In this document: piece by piece, positions 25,085-33,344 of the stretch
Layout: every line of letters begins with the position of its first letter
Position numbering within the stretch: position 1 is the stretch's first letter
DNA from: Zhengella sp020637775
GTDB lineage: Bacteria; Pseudomonadota; Alphaproteobacteria; Rhizobiales; Rhizobiaceae
Direction of reading: 5' to 3'
NCBI RefSeq assembly: GCF_041397485.1
Contig: NZ_JAWKWO010000001.1
Location: 1,189,176 to 1,253,175, forward strand
DNA length: 64,000 nt
Notes under the pieces: generated by a model
Told to the model about the DNA's origin: nothing
Seen by the model: only the letters and a program-made list of their open reading frames with translations
Database searches by the model: none
Made by a program: the position numbers and the translations under genes

Positions 25085-25813
25085 TCACCCGTCGGCAAGG
25101 ATGACCCCCGCCAGCTTTTCCGCCCAGGCGCGGTAACCCGCCGCGCTGGCGTGGAAACCGTCACGCGAGAAGCCTTCGGGCTGAATGTCGTCGAGCGCAG
25201 GCACGAGACACGCGCCGCGCTCCCGGCACAGCCGCGCCGCCTTCGCATTGAAGGCATCGGCGCGGATGTCGAGGATGCGCGCCAGCGCCCACGGCATCGC
25301 CGGCACATGGCGCATGTCGATCATTTCCGGCCAATAGATGCGCGCCTCAGGAAACCGCGTCCTGACAGCATAGACCAGGGTGCCGAAATCCCGCTTGAAG
25401 CGCACCAGCGAGTGAAAGTTCTTCATGTCGTTGGTGCCAAGCGAGAGCACGACATGCGTCCAGTCGCGCGGTTCCACATGCGGCAGCACATGATCGCGCA
25501 CATGCGCCGCGATGGCGGAATTGGCCCCGGCCGCGCGATAGACGACGGGACGCCCGGTGCGCTCGGCCAGCATGACGGAAAGATGACCTGCCAGCGATTC
25601 CCGCACACTTTCCACGCCGACGCCGGCCGCCGACGAATCCCCCAGCACCAGCAGCCGGAACGGCGCGCCCTCTCCCTCGATCCTCCCGGACGGCGAATCC
25701 GAAGGGGGTGGGAGCCGCTCGGTCCTCAGCCGCGTGGCAATGCCTTGCCAGGCATAGACGGGGCAGAGCGGCCACGTCAGAAGCGGTGCCCAGGCCGGAT
25801 AGCGCCGCGCCAT
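25085..25813 (-). CDS. SGNH/GDSL-family hydrolase
   Basis: A 242-residue esterase-like protein. It has GDSSAAGVGV (nucleophile Ser), AAGANSAIA (oxyanion Asn), SLGTNDMKNF and DGFHASAAGYRAWAE (catalytic Asp and His). A hydrophobic stretch at the N-terminus may anchor or export it. The substrate is unknown. Only 9 bases separate it from pgk on the same strand, so it may be co-transcribed at the end of the tkt-gap-pgk cluster. Confidence 0.88.
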   Translation of the reverse strand: MARRYPAWAPLLTWPLCPVYAWQGIATRLRTERLPPPSDSPSGRIEGEGAPFRLLVLGDSSAAGVGVESVRESLAGHLSVMLAERTGRPVVYRAAGANSAIAAHVRDHVLPHVEPRDWTHVVLSLGTNDMKNFHSLVRFKRDFGTLVYAVRTRFPEARIYWPEMIDMRHVPAMPWALARILDIRADAFNAKAARLCRERGACLVPALDDIQPEGFSRDGFHASAAGYRAWAEKLAGVILADG

Positions 25814-25822
25814 GGAACCCGC

Positions 25823-27019
25823 TCAGGCCTTCAGCGCTTCCACGCCAGGCAGGGCCTTGCCTTCCATCCATTCAAGGAACGCGCCGCCGGCGGTGGAAAC
25901 ATAGGTGAACCGGTCGGCCACACCGGCGTGGTTGAGCGCGGCCACCGTATCGCCGCCGCCGGCCACGGAGACCAGTTCGCCGGCACTTGTGCGCGCCGCG
26001 GCAGCCTGCGCGGCAGCCACGGTGGCCGCATCGAAAGGCGTGATTTCGAAGGCGCCGAGCGGCCCGTTCCAGACCACCGTCTTCGCCTTGCCGATCCATG
26101 CCTTCACCGCCTCGACCGTGGCCGGCCCGGCATCCAGGATCATCATGTCGGAGGGCACAGCATCGACGGAAACCACCGCGTTCTCGGCATGGGCGGCGAA
26201 TTCCTTCGCCACCACCGCGTCGCTGGGCAGCACAATGGTCGAGCCGGCCTTGTCCGCCGCCACCATGATGGCACGGGCCGTATCGGCAAGGTCATGCTCG
26301 CACAGCGACTTGCCCACGTCCTTGCCCTGCGCTGCCAGGAATGTATTCGCCATGCCGCCGCCGATCACCAACGCATCGACACGCGCGACGAGGTTCTGCA
26401 ACAGGTCGATCTTGGTGGACACCTTGGCGCCGCCGACAATGGCGACCACCGGGCGCGCCGGATTGCCCAGCCCCTGCTCCAGCGCCTCCAGTTCCGCCTG
26501 CATGGTGCGCCCGGCGAAGGCCGGAAGCTTGTGTGCCAGCCCTTCGGTGGAGGCATGCGCCCGGTGCGCCGCCGAAAAGGCGTCGTTCACGTAGAGATCG
26601 CCATTGGCGGCCAACGCATCCACGAAATCCGGCAGGTTCTTTTCCTCGCCCTTGTAGAAACGCGTGTTCTCCAGCAGCAGGATGTCACCATTGTTCATGC
26701 GGCCGATGGCGGCCTGCGCCTCGGCCCCCACCGTCTCCGGCTCGAACACGACGCGCTGGTCGAGCACCTGTTCGATGGCCGGCGCGATCGGCCTCAGCGA
26801 CATTTCCGGCACCACCTCACCCTTGGGACGGCCGAAATGCGCCAGCAGGATCACCTTCGCGCCCTTGGCCGACAGTTCCGAAATGGTGGGCGCAACGCGC
26901 TCGATCCGCGTCGCGTCGGTCACAACGCCATCCTTGACCGGCACGTTGATGTCGACGCGCACCAGCACGCGCTTGCCCGCGATATCACCCATGTCGTCAA
27001 TGGTCCTGAAGGCGGCCAT
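25823..27019 (-). CDS. pgk: Phosphoglycerate kinase
   Basis: A 398-residue enzyme with VLVRVDINVPVKDGVVTD, LLAHFGRPKGE, AIVGGAKVSTKIDLL and VAGGGDTVAAL. It interconverts 1,3-bisphosphoglycerate and 3-phosphoglycerate with ATP. It is the third gene in the order tkt-gap-pgk on the minus strand, but a strong terminator and about 340 bases lie between gap and pgk. Confidence 0.97.
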   Translation of the reverse strand: MAAFRTIDDMGDIAGKRVLVRVDINVPVKDGVVTDATRIERVAPTISELSAKGAKVILLAHFGRPKGEVVPEMSLRPIAPAIEQVLDQRVVFEPETVGAEAQAAIGRMNNGDILLLENTRFYKGEEKNLPDFVDALAANGDLYVNDAFSAAHRAHASTEGLAHKLPAFAGRTMQAELEALEQGLGNPARPVVAIVGGAKVSTKIDLLQNLVARVDALVIGGGMANTFLAAQGKDVGKSLCEHDLADTARAIMVAADKAGSTIVLPSDAVVAKEFAAHAENAVVSVDAVPSDMMILDAGPATVEAVKAWIGKAKTVVWNGPLGAFEITPFDAATVAAAQAAAARTSAGELVSVAGGGDTVAALNHAGVADRFTYVSTAGGAFLEWMEGKALPGVEALKA

Positions 27020-27116
27020 GCAGCTTTCCTCCGCTTGAAATGTCGCTGTTTCCCTGACCTAGCAGAAACCGCAATCGGCACGGATGTGCAAGACGCCGGG
27101 CACCCGATAGGGCAAT

Positions 27117-27260
27117 TTATCGCGGCCGTGCCTCTTCATCGGCGCCTTGGCGGCGTCTTTCGTCCGGGGCTGCGCGGCAGGCCCGCCAGATGCAGCGCAG
27201 CCGCCACGCAAGGCCGGCCGCCAGGGCCAGGACAAGAAGGCCGGAGACGAGCGCGTTCAT
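27117..27260 (-). CDS. Possible 47-residue membrane peptide
   Basis: A short frame between gap and pgk coding for MNALVSGLLVLALAAGLAW, a single membrane helix, followed by an Arg-rich then charged tail (CRAAPDERRRQG). AAGGTGAG precedes the ATG at a good distance. Not recognised; it could be a real small membrane protein like other short ones in such gaps, or chance. It lies just after the gap terminator. Confidence 0.45.
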   Translation of the reverse strand: MNALVSGLLVLALAAGLAWRLRCIWRACRAAPDERRRQGADEEARPR

Positions 27261-27291
27261 GCCCTCACCTTCGCCGGACACCAAGCGGCCC

Positions 27292-27327
27292 CGAAAAACG
27301 GAACCGCCGGGCTGGATGGCCCGGCGG
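27292..27327 (-). terminator. Rho-independent terminator after gap
   Basis: CCGCCGGGC (27327-27319 on the minus strand) and GCCCGGCGG (27312-27304) form a perfect 9-bp stem around 6 bases, with a T-run (27298-27294) shortly after. Confidence 0.85.
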
Positions 27328-27357
27328 TCTGGAAGTCAGTCACACGACTCACACGTC

Positions 27358-28368
27358 TCAGAGGAACTTCGCCATGGCGACGGCCGTGTCGCCCATGCGG
27401 TTGGAGAAGCCCCACTCGTTGTCATACCAGGACAGGATCGACACCAGCGTCCCGTCCATCACCTTGGTCTGGTCCATGTGGAAGATCGAGGAATGCGGGT
27501 CGTGGTTGAAGTCGATGGAGACGTTCTTGGCCTCGGTATAGCCGAGCACACCCTTCAGCGGACCGTCGGCGGCCGCCTTGATCGCCGCATTGACCTCGGC
27601 AACGGATGTCGCCTTCTTGGCAATGAACTTCAGATCGACCACGGAGACATTCGGCGTCGGAACGCGCATGGCGAAGCCGTCCAGCTTGCCGTTGAGCTCG
27701 GGCAGCACCAGGCCGACGGCCTTCGCGGCGCCGGTCGAGGTCGGAATCATGCTCATGGCGGCAGCGCGGCCGCGGTAGAGATCCTTGTGCATCGTGTCCA
27801 GCGTCGGCTGGTCGCCGGTATAGGAATGGATCGTGGTCATCATCCCCTTTTCGATGCCCACGGTATCATGCAGGACCTTGGCCACCGGCGACAGGCAGTT
27901 CGTCGTGCACGAGGCATTGGAAACGACGAGATCGTCTGCGGTCAGGGTGTCATGGTTGACGCCATAGACGATCGTCTTGTCCGCGCCATCGGCCGGCGCG
28001 GAGACCAGCACGCGCTTGGCACCCGCTTCCAGGTGCATGGCGGCCTTGTCGCGGGCGGTGAAGATGCCCGTGCACTCCATCACGATGTCGACGCCCAGAT
28101 CGCCCCAGGGCAGGTTCTTCGGATCGCGCTCGGCCAGCACCTTGAAGCTGTCGCCGCCTTCGATGCGGATCGTGTCGCCATCCACCTCCACGGATTTCGG
28201 GAACTTGCCATGCACCGAATCGAAGCGCATCAGGTGTGCGTTGGTTTCAACCGGGCCCAGGTCATTGATGGCAACGATGTCGATGTCCTTGCGCCCGGAT
28301 TCATAGATGGCGCGCACGACATTGCGGCCGATGCGGCCAAATCCGTTGATGGCGATTCTCACGGTCAT
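27358..28368 (-). CDS. gap: Glyceraldehyde-3-phosphate dehydrogenase (type I)
   Basis: A 336-residue enzyme. The NAD-binding N-terminus is INGFGRIGRNVVRA, the catalytic cysteine is C154 in SNASCTTNCLSPVAKVL, and EWGFSNRMGDT is near the end. It oxidises glyceraldehyde 3-phosphate to 1,3-bisphosphoglycerate. The gene follows tkt with a gap of about 290 bases. Confidence 0.97.
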   Translation of the reverse strand: MTVRIAINGFGRIGRNVVRAIYESGRKDIDIVAINDLGPVETNAHLMRFDSVHGKFPKSVEVDGDTIRIEGGDSFKVLAERDPKNLPWGDLGVDIVMECTGIFTARDKAAMHLEAGAKRVLVSAPADGADKTIVYGVNHDTLTADDLVVSNASCTTNCLSPVAKVLHDTVGIEKGMMTTIHSYTGDQPTLDTMHKDLYRGRAAAMSMIPTSTGAAKAVGLVLPELNGKLDGFAMRVPTPNVSVVDLKFIAKKATSVAEVNAAIKAAADGPLKGVLGYTEAKNVSIDFNHDPHSSIFHMDQTKVMDGTLVSILSWYDNEWGFSNRMGDTAVAMAKFL

Positions 28369-28601
28369 GTCAGGTTTCTCCCGCAGGCTTCTTCAGGGCC
28401 GGGCACGGGCCGGCCGGTTCCGGTTGGATGGCAAGCGGCGGGCGGACCGCCGAAGCTGCCGCTTCTTAGCCGCGCGCAGGGCAAGAATCCAGATGGCTTG
28501 CGCCCTTTCGCGCAGGCTTTGGCGGTTTCCTCTTCCTTTTCAATCGATAAAACCGGATGGCCCTTGCCGAACCGGCTTCATGCAGCCGTTTGCGAAAATG
28601 A

Positions 28602-28636
28602 AAAGACCGCGCGCGGATACCTCCGGGCGCGGCCTC
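28602..28636 (-). terminator. Possible terminator after tkt
   Basis: On the minus strand GGCCGCGC (28633-28626) can pair with GCGCGGTC (28612-28605, one G-T), followed by TTTTC. It lies about 20 bases after the tkt stop and could weaken read-through into gap. The rest of the tkt-gap spacer shows no gene. Confidence 0.55.
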
Positions 28637-28656
28637 ATGTCGCAGTGCCGATCAAG

Positions 28657-30651
28657 TCAGCCGATCTGCTTGAGCAGCGTTTCCGCCTTCTCCGCCACGC
28701 CTTCCGGCGTGATGCCGAAATGCTTGTAGAGCTCTTCATAGGGGCCGGAGGCGCCGAACGAATCCATCCCGACGAAGCCGCCATCCTCGCCGATGAAACG
28801 GTCCCAGCCCATGCGGATGCCGGCCTCGACAGCCACGCGCACCGGCGCCGAGCCGAGGATGGCCTTGCGGTAATCCGCATTCTGCCTGGCGAAAAGCTCC
28901 ATGCAGGGCACGGAGACCACACGGGTGGGAATGCCGCGCCCTTCCAGCAAGGTGCGGGCGTTGAGGGCGATTTCCACTTCCGAACCGGTCGCGAAGATGG
29001 ACACCTTGGCATCGTCGGAGGCGGTTTGCAGCTCGTAGGCACCGAAGGCGCACAGGTTCTCGTCCGCATAGTCGCTGCGCACGGCCGGCAGGTTCTGACG
29101 GGTCAGCGCGAGCGTCGACGGCGTGGCGCGCGATTCCAGCGCGATCTGCCAGCATTCCGCCGTTTCCATCGCGTCGGCCGGGCGGAAGACCTGGTGATTG
29201 GGAATGGCGCGCAGCGCAGCCAGGTGTTCGACCGGCTGATGCGTCGGCCCATCCTCGCCAAGGCCGATGGAATCGTGCGTCATGACATAGATCACGCGCA
29301 GCCCCATCAGCGACGACAGGCGCATGGCTGGCCGGGCATAGTCGGAGAAGACCAGGAACGTGCCGGAATAGGGGATCAGCCCGCCATGCAGGGCGATGCC
29401 GTTCATGGCAGCGGCCATGGCATGCTCGCGAATGCCGTAGTGGATATAGCGGCCCGAGAAATCGTCGGGCGTCACGGGCGCCGTCTGGCTGGTCTTGGTA
29501 TTGTTGGAGCCCGTCAGGTCAGCCGACCCGCCAATGGTTTCGCTCACCGCGCCGTTGATGACCTCCAGCGCCATTTCCGATGCCTTGCGGGTTGCCACTT
29601 TCGGACGCTCTTTCGCCAGCCTGGCCTTGTATTCGCCAACCGCCGTTTCGAAGGCGCCGGGCAGATCTCCGCGCAGGGCGCGCTCGAACTCGCCGCGAAC
29701 GGTCGCTTCGGCCTCGGCCAGGCGCTTTTCCCATGCCGTGCGCGTCTTCGTGGAGCGCAGGCCGGCCAGACGCCACGCGTCCAGCACGTCGGAAGGCACC
29801 TCGAAAGGTTCCGAGGTCCAGTTCAGCGCCAGACGCGTCGCCGCGATTTCCTCGGCGCCGAGCGGCGAGCCATGCACCTTGGCAGTGCCGGCCTTGTTCG
29901 GCGCGCCGAAGCCGATCGTCGTCTTGCAGGCGATCATGGTCGGCCGGTCGGAACCGCGCGCCGCCTCGATGGCCGCCGCGATGGCGTCGGGATCATGCCC
30001 GTCGACCGCCATGGTTTCCCAGCCCGACGCCTCGAAACGCTTGCGCTGGTCGGTGCTGTCGGCCACCGAAACCGGCCCGTCGATGGAAATGCTGTTGTCG
30101 TCCCAAAGCAGGATCAGCTTGGACAGCTTCAGGTGGCCGGCCAGCGTGATCGCCTCCTGACTGATTCCCTCCATCAGGCAGCCGTCGCCGGCCAGCACAT
30201 AGGTATAATGATTGACGAGATCGTCGCCATAGCGCGCATTGAGCAGACGCTCGGCCAGCGCCATGCCCACGCCATTGGCCACGCCCTGGCCCAGCGGGCC
30301 TGTCGTCGTCTCGATTCCCGCGGCATGGCCGTATTCGGGATGCCCCGCCGTCTTCGAGCCGATCTGCCGGAAATTGCGGATTTCGTCGATGGTGATGTCT
30401 TCATAGCCCGTCAGGTAGAGCAGCGAATAGAGCAGCATGGAGCCATGGCCGGCCGACAGGATGAACCGGTCGCGGTCGGCCCAGTGCGGATGCTTCGGAT
30501 CATGGTTCATGAATCGCGTGTAGAGCACCGTGGCAATGTCGGCCGCGCCCATGGGCAGGCCGGGATGCCCCGACTTGGCCTTTTCGACCGCGTCCATGGA
30601 AAGGAAACGGATCGCATTGGCCATCCGGTCGTGTTTTTCGCGTGTGATCAT
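28657..30651 (-). CDS. tkt: Transketolase
   Basis: A 664-residue thiamine-diphosphate enzyme linking glycolysis and the pentose phosphate pathway. It has FLSMDAVEKAKSGHPGLPMG, AGHGSMLLYSLLY, the TPP motif GDGCLMEG with DDNSIS, and EDGPTHQPVEHL. The start MITREKHDRMANAIRF fits the family; an upstream start 22 codons earlier is not supported. tkt, gap and pgk lie in this order on the minus strand, divergent from DUF4164-zapA, as in many rhizobia. Confidence 0.96.
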   Translation of the reverse strand: MITREKHDRMANAIRFLSMDAVEKAKSGHPGLPMGAADIATVLYTRFMNHDPKHPHWADRDRFILSAGHGSMLLYSLLYLTGYEDITIDEIRNFRQIGSKTAGHPEYGHAAGIETTTGPLGQGVANGVGMALAERLLNARYGDDLVNHYTYVLAGDGCLMEGISQEAITLAGHLKLSKLILLWDDNSISIDGPVSVADSTDQRKRFEASGWETMAVDGHDPDAIAAAIEAARGSDRPTMIACKTTIGFGAPNKAGTAKVHGSPLGAEEIAATRLALNWTSEPFEVPSDVLDAWRLAGLRSTKTRTAWEKRLAEAEATVRGEFERALRGDLPGAFETAVGEYKARLAKERPKVATRKASEMALEVINGAVSETIGGSADLTGSNNTKTSQTAPVTPDDFSGRYIHYGIREHAMAAAMNGIALHGGLIPYSGTFLVFSDYARPAMRLSSLMGLRVIYVMTHDSIGLGEDGPTHQPVEHLAALRAIPNHQVFRPADAMETAECWQIALESRATPSTLALTRQNLPAVRSDYADENLCAFGAYELQTASDDAKVSIFATGSEVEIALNARTLLEGRGIPTRVVSVPCMELFARQNADYRKAILGSAPVRVAVEAGIRMGWDRFIGEDGGFVGMDSFGASGPYEELYKHFGITPEGVAEKAETLLKQIG

Positions 30652-30976
30652 GTGATTGCTGGTCCTTGCCGGCGGAAAACGGGAGCATGTCCCTTCGATG
30701 GTCCGCATCTGGCGCACTATGCGCCGCCCCTCGGAGAAAAGCAGGCGCTACATATCAGGTGCGCATCGCGAGTCAACCGGACCCGGCCCAAAGCCGGCGC
30801 TTCTCGACAGCTTGTTCACGCCATGCCCGGGGCTCCGGTGGGCCCTAAATCAGGGGATGACGGATGAAGCCAGGTTGACCTCGCCTTAATCCGGCCCGTA
30901 ATCTTTAACAGATAAACGGTTCACTTTCCGCCACGATTCGCCGCCCTCGCAGCGTGCCGTAACCGGACCCAAGGCC
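30652..30976. promoter_or_regulatory. Divergent promoter region of tkt and the DUF4164-zapA unit
   Basis: A 325-base gap. Minus strand: TTGACT (30776-30771) and TATGTA (30754-30749), 16 bases apart, fit a tkt promoter. Plus strand: TTGACC (30875-30880) and TAATCT (30899-30904), 18 bases apart, fit a promoter for DUF4164-zapA. No gene or RNA is evident here. 6S RNA, which neighbours zapA in many relatives, is not in this gap. Confidence 0.5.
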
Positions 30977-31249
30977 ATGACGGGTGACGTGACACTCAAA
31001 GAAGCGATTGACCGGCTTGCGAACGCGCTCGACAGCCTTGAAAACGCCGTGGACGCGCGCCTTGAGAAGGAAGCCGATTACGCCGAGGCCGAGGCGGAAG
31101 TCCAGCGCATGAACGCCGACCGCGCCCGCCTCGCACAGGAACTCGACAGTTCCGAAGCCCGCGCCGAGCGTCTCGAACAAACCAACAAGGAGGTCTCGCG
31201 CCGCCTGGTCACGGCCATGGAGACCATCCGGGCCGTTCTCGACCGGTAG
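30977..31249 (+). CDS. DUF4164 coiled-coil protein
   Basis: A 90-residue protein, highly charged and helical, with heptads from about residue 15 to 75 (LENAVDARLEKEADYAEAEA and later LDSSEARAERLEQ). It matches DUF4164, which is found just upstream of zapA in rhizobia. A role with ZapA in division is inferred from this conserved position only. Confidence 0.85.
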   Translation: MTGDVTLKEAIDRLANALDSLENAVDARLEKEADYAEAEAEVQRMNADRARLAQELDSSEARAERLEQTNKEVSRRLVTAMETIRAVLDR

Positions 31250-31278
31250 GAAACGAGCCGGGGATCCGTGAGGAACAC

Positions 31279-31638
31279 ATGCCACAGGTATCGGTGATCA
31301 TCGACGGCAAGACGTACCGCATGGCCTGCGACGAAGGCCAGGAAGAGCATCTGGCCGATCTCGCGCAGCGTTTCGACCGCTATGTCACCCACCTGAAGGG
31401 ATCGTTCGGCGAAATCGGCGACCAGCGCGTGACCGTCATGGCGGGCATCATGGTCATGGACGAGCTTGTCGAGCTTCAGAAGCGGATGCGCGGCCTGGAG
31501 GCCGAGGCCGAAACGCTGCGCAAGACGCGTGACGAGGCGCTGGCCCGCGCCGACCGCATCGATGCCGGCCTGTCGGCGACGATGACCACCCTGGCCGAGC
31601 GGATGGAGGCCATTGCCGGGAAGATCGCCAGGGGTTAG
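31279..31638 (+). CDS. zapA: Cell division protein ZapA
   Basis: A 119-residue protein with VSVIIDGKTYRMACDEGQEE at the N-terminus, LAQRFDRYVTHLKGSFG, then a coiled-coil. ZapA binds and bundles FtsZ filaments at midcell. It follows DUF4164 by 29 bases. In many rhizobia 6S RNA and fthC come next; here they lie 24 kb away. Confidence 0.92.
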   Translation: MPQVSVIIDGKTYRMACDEGQEEHLADLAQRFDRYVTHLKGSFGEIGDQRVTVMAGIMVMDELVELQKRMRGLEAEAETLRKTRDEALARADRIDAGLSATMTTLAERMEAIAGKIARG

Positions 31639-31701
31639 GGAACCGGCTCCCCGTCACGGAGCGGCCAAGACCGTGCCGGACGCATCGCGCCGAGGTATTT
31701 C

Positions 31702-32898
31702 GTGTTCGTGGACATCGCCATTCTTGCAGCGGCCCTTGCCACGGGCGCAATTCTCTTTCGCCCATCCGTCGCATCGAACCCCTTCTGGCGGGCAACGGTC
31801 ACACCCCTTGCTTCGATCATCGGTTCCGGCTTCCTCATCCTTGCCCCTGTCCTCGACTATGGCTATGGCGGCTGGGCGCCTGTGGTCATGGCCGGACTTT
31901 GTGCCGCCGCCTGGGCGTTCGGCAGCGCCATACGCTTCAATATCGCCGCCCTGAATGACGGGCTCGACGACACGCCGGGCGCCACGAGACTGGAAGCGCT
32001 GGCATCCTGGACGCTGGCGCTGGCCTATTTTGTCTCGGTTGCCTACTACCTGAACCTGTTCGGCGCCTTTGCCGCCCGGATGATTTCCCATGACGATCCG
32101 CTTGTGGCGCGCTCGATCACCAGCGCGCTCCTGCTGCTGATTCTGGCGATCGGCTCGACACGCGGCTTCACCGCGCTTGAAAGGCTGGAGCAGGTTTCGG
32201 TCAGCGTGAAGCTTGCCATCATCGCGGGATTGCTGGCCGGCATGGCGCTCTTTTTTCGCGACCGGGTCGTCCATGACGGCTTGGTCGCCAATCCGGTTCA
32301 CGTGGACGGCTGGAGCGGTCTTGCGCTCGCCTTCGGTCTCATCGTCACGGTCCAGGGCTTCGAGACGTCCCGCTACTTGCGCGAGATCTACGACGCGCCG
32401 ACCCGCATCCGCTCCATGCGGCTGGCACAGGTCCTCGCCACCGCCATCTATGTCGCCTATATCGTACTGATGGCCTATGTCTTCCCGGCGGATGACGGAA
32501 TGGTCAGCGAAACCGGCGTCATCGACATGACGGCGCGTGTATCCACGATACTTCCTGCAATGCTCATGGTGGCCGCGCTCAGCGCCCAGTTTTCCGCCGC
32601 GATAGCCGATACGGGCGGCTCTGGCGGCCTGGTGCATGAATTGACGCGCGGCCGTGTTCGCCAGGGCATGACCTATGCGGCGCTGACCGCTGGCGGACTC
32701 GCCATGACCTGGCTTTTCGACGTCTTCGCCATCATCAGCTATGCCTCGCGCGCCTTCGCGCTTTATTACGGGCTTCAGGCCCTTCTTGCCGCCATCCGCG
32801 CGGGAACACGCAAGGCGCAATGGGCGCGGGTCGCCTTTTATCTGGCGCTCGCATTCCTGGCTTTGGCCATGACCGTGTTCGGGCGCCCTGTCGAATGA
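31702..32898 (+). CDS. Polytopic membrane protein, APC-like
   Basis: A 398-residue protein with about ten to eleven hydrophobic helices, for example residues 3-20, 35-57, 62-80, 105-125 and 205-226. The IIGSGFLILAPVLDYGYG stretch near residue 40 and the FETSRYLREIYD element resemble amino acid-polyamine-cation transporters, but the match is weak. Substrate and direction are unknown. It starts with GTG, preceded by CCGAGG, 63 bases after zapA. Confidence 0.7.
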   Translation: MFVDIAILAAALATGAILFRPSVASNPFWRATVTPLASIIGSGFLILAPVLDYGYGGWAPVVMAGLCAAAWAFGSAIRFNIAALNDGLDDTPGATRLEALASWTLALAYFVSVAYYLNLFGAFAARMISHDDPLVARSITSALLLLILAIGSTRGFTALERLEQVSVSVKLAIIAGLLAGMALFFRDRVVHDGLVANPVHVDGWSGLALAFGLIVTVQGFETSRYLREIYDAPTRIRSMRLAQVLATAIYVAYIVLMAYVFPADDGMVSETGVIDMTARVSTILPAMLMVAALSAQFSAAIADTGGSGGLVHELTRGRVRQGMTYAALTAGGLAMTWLFDVFAIISYASRAFALYYGLQALLAAIRAGTRKAQWARVAFYLALAFLALAMTVFGRPVE

Positions 32899-32920
32899 GG
32901 ACGCCCGAACCGGAAATGCC

Positions 32921-33178
32921 TCAGCGGCCCATGGTAAGCCGGATGAGAACGTAGAAGATCGTCGGCACGGCGAGGAGCGCGGGCAGGATCACGGCCGGGT
33001 ATCCGAAGAGATAGATGGCCAGCAACCAGGCGGCGCCGAGGTTGAGAAGCGGCAGCACGGGGCGGAAATCGTCGCGGTCCGGCACGGCGGACGTCGAAGC
33101 GGAAGCGGAAGCTGAAGCTGAAGCGGCAGCGGAAGCGGAAAAGTCGGCGCGGCCGATCACTGCATCAACAGTGCTCAT
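32921..33178 (-). CDS. Small membrane protein with Ser-Ala repeat
   Basis: An 85-residue protein. A start at MSTVDAVIG with GAGGGATATGCC upstream gives a polar N-terminus, a low-complexity tract of alternating Ser and Ala (residues 14-30), and two membrane helices (about 44-60 and 62-80). It is not a recognised family. An upstream extension is open but has no ribosome site. It converges with the membrane protein gene. Confidence 0.7.
   Translation of the reverse strand: MSTVDAVIGRADFSASAAASASASASASTSAVPDRDDFRPVLPLLNLGAAWLLAIYLFGYPAVILPALLAVPTIFYVLIRLTMGR
33095..33142. repeat. Six-base tandem repeat in a coding region
   Basis: A run of about eight GAAGCG/GAAGCT/GCAGCG units in the small membrane protein gene, coding the Ser-Ala tract. 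Units differ by single bases. Copy number may vary by slippage without shifting the frame. Confidence 0.8.
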
Positions 33179-33344
33179 GGCATATCCCTCATGATGATGC
33201 GTGGCCTTGTGACGGCCACTGCGGTTTGTAACCGCCGCTATGTGGGGAGGCCGGCCGGCAATGGGAACGTGACAGGAGCGCGCATGTGACAAACTGTCAT
33301 GCGGGCGCTGCGCCAGGGCACGGACGGCCCGCGCGCAATTTTCC

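Noticed and set aside
27190..30867. A 1225-residue open frame on the plus strand over gap and tkt
   Set aside because: It is antisense to two certain enzymes, rich in Arg, His, Gly and Gln, has no domain and no ribosome site; long antisense frames are usual in high-G+C coding DNA.
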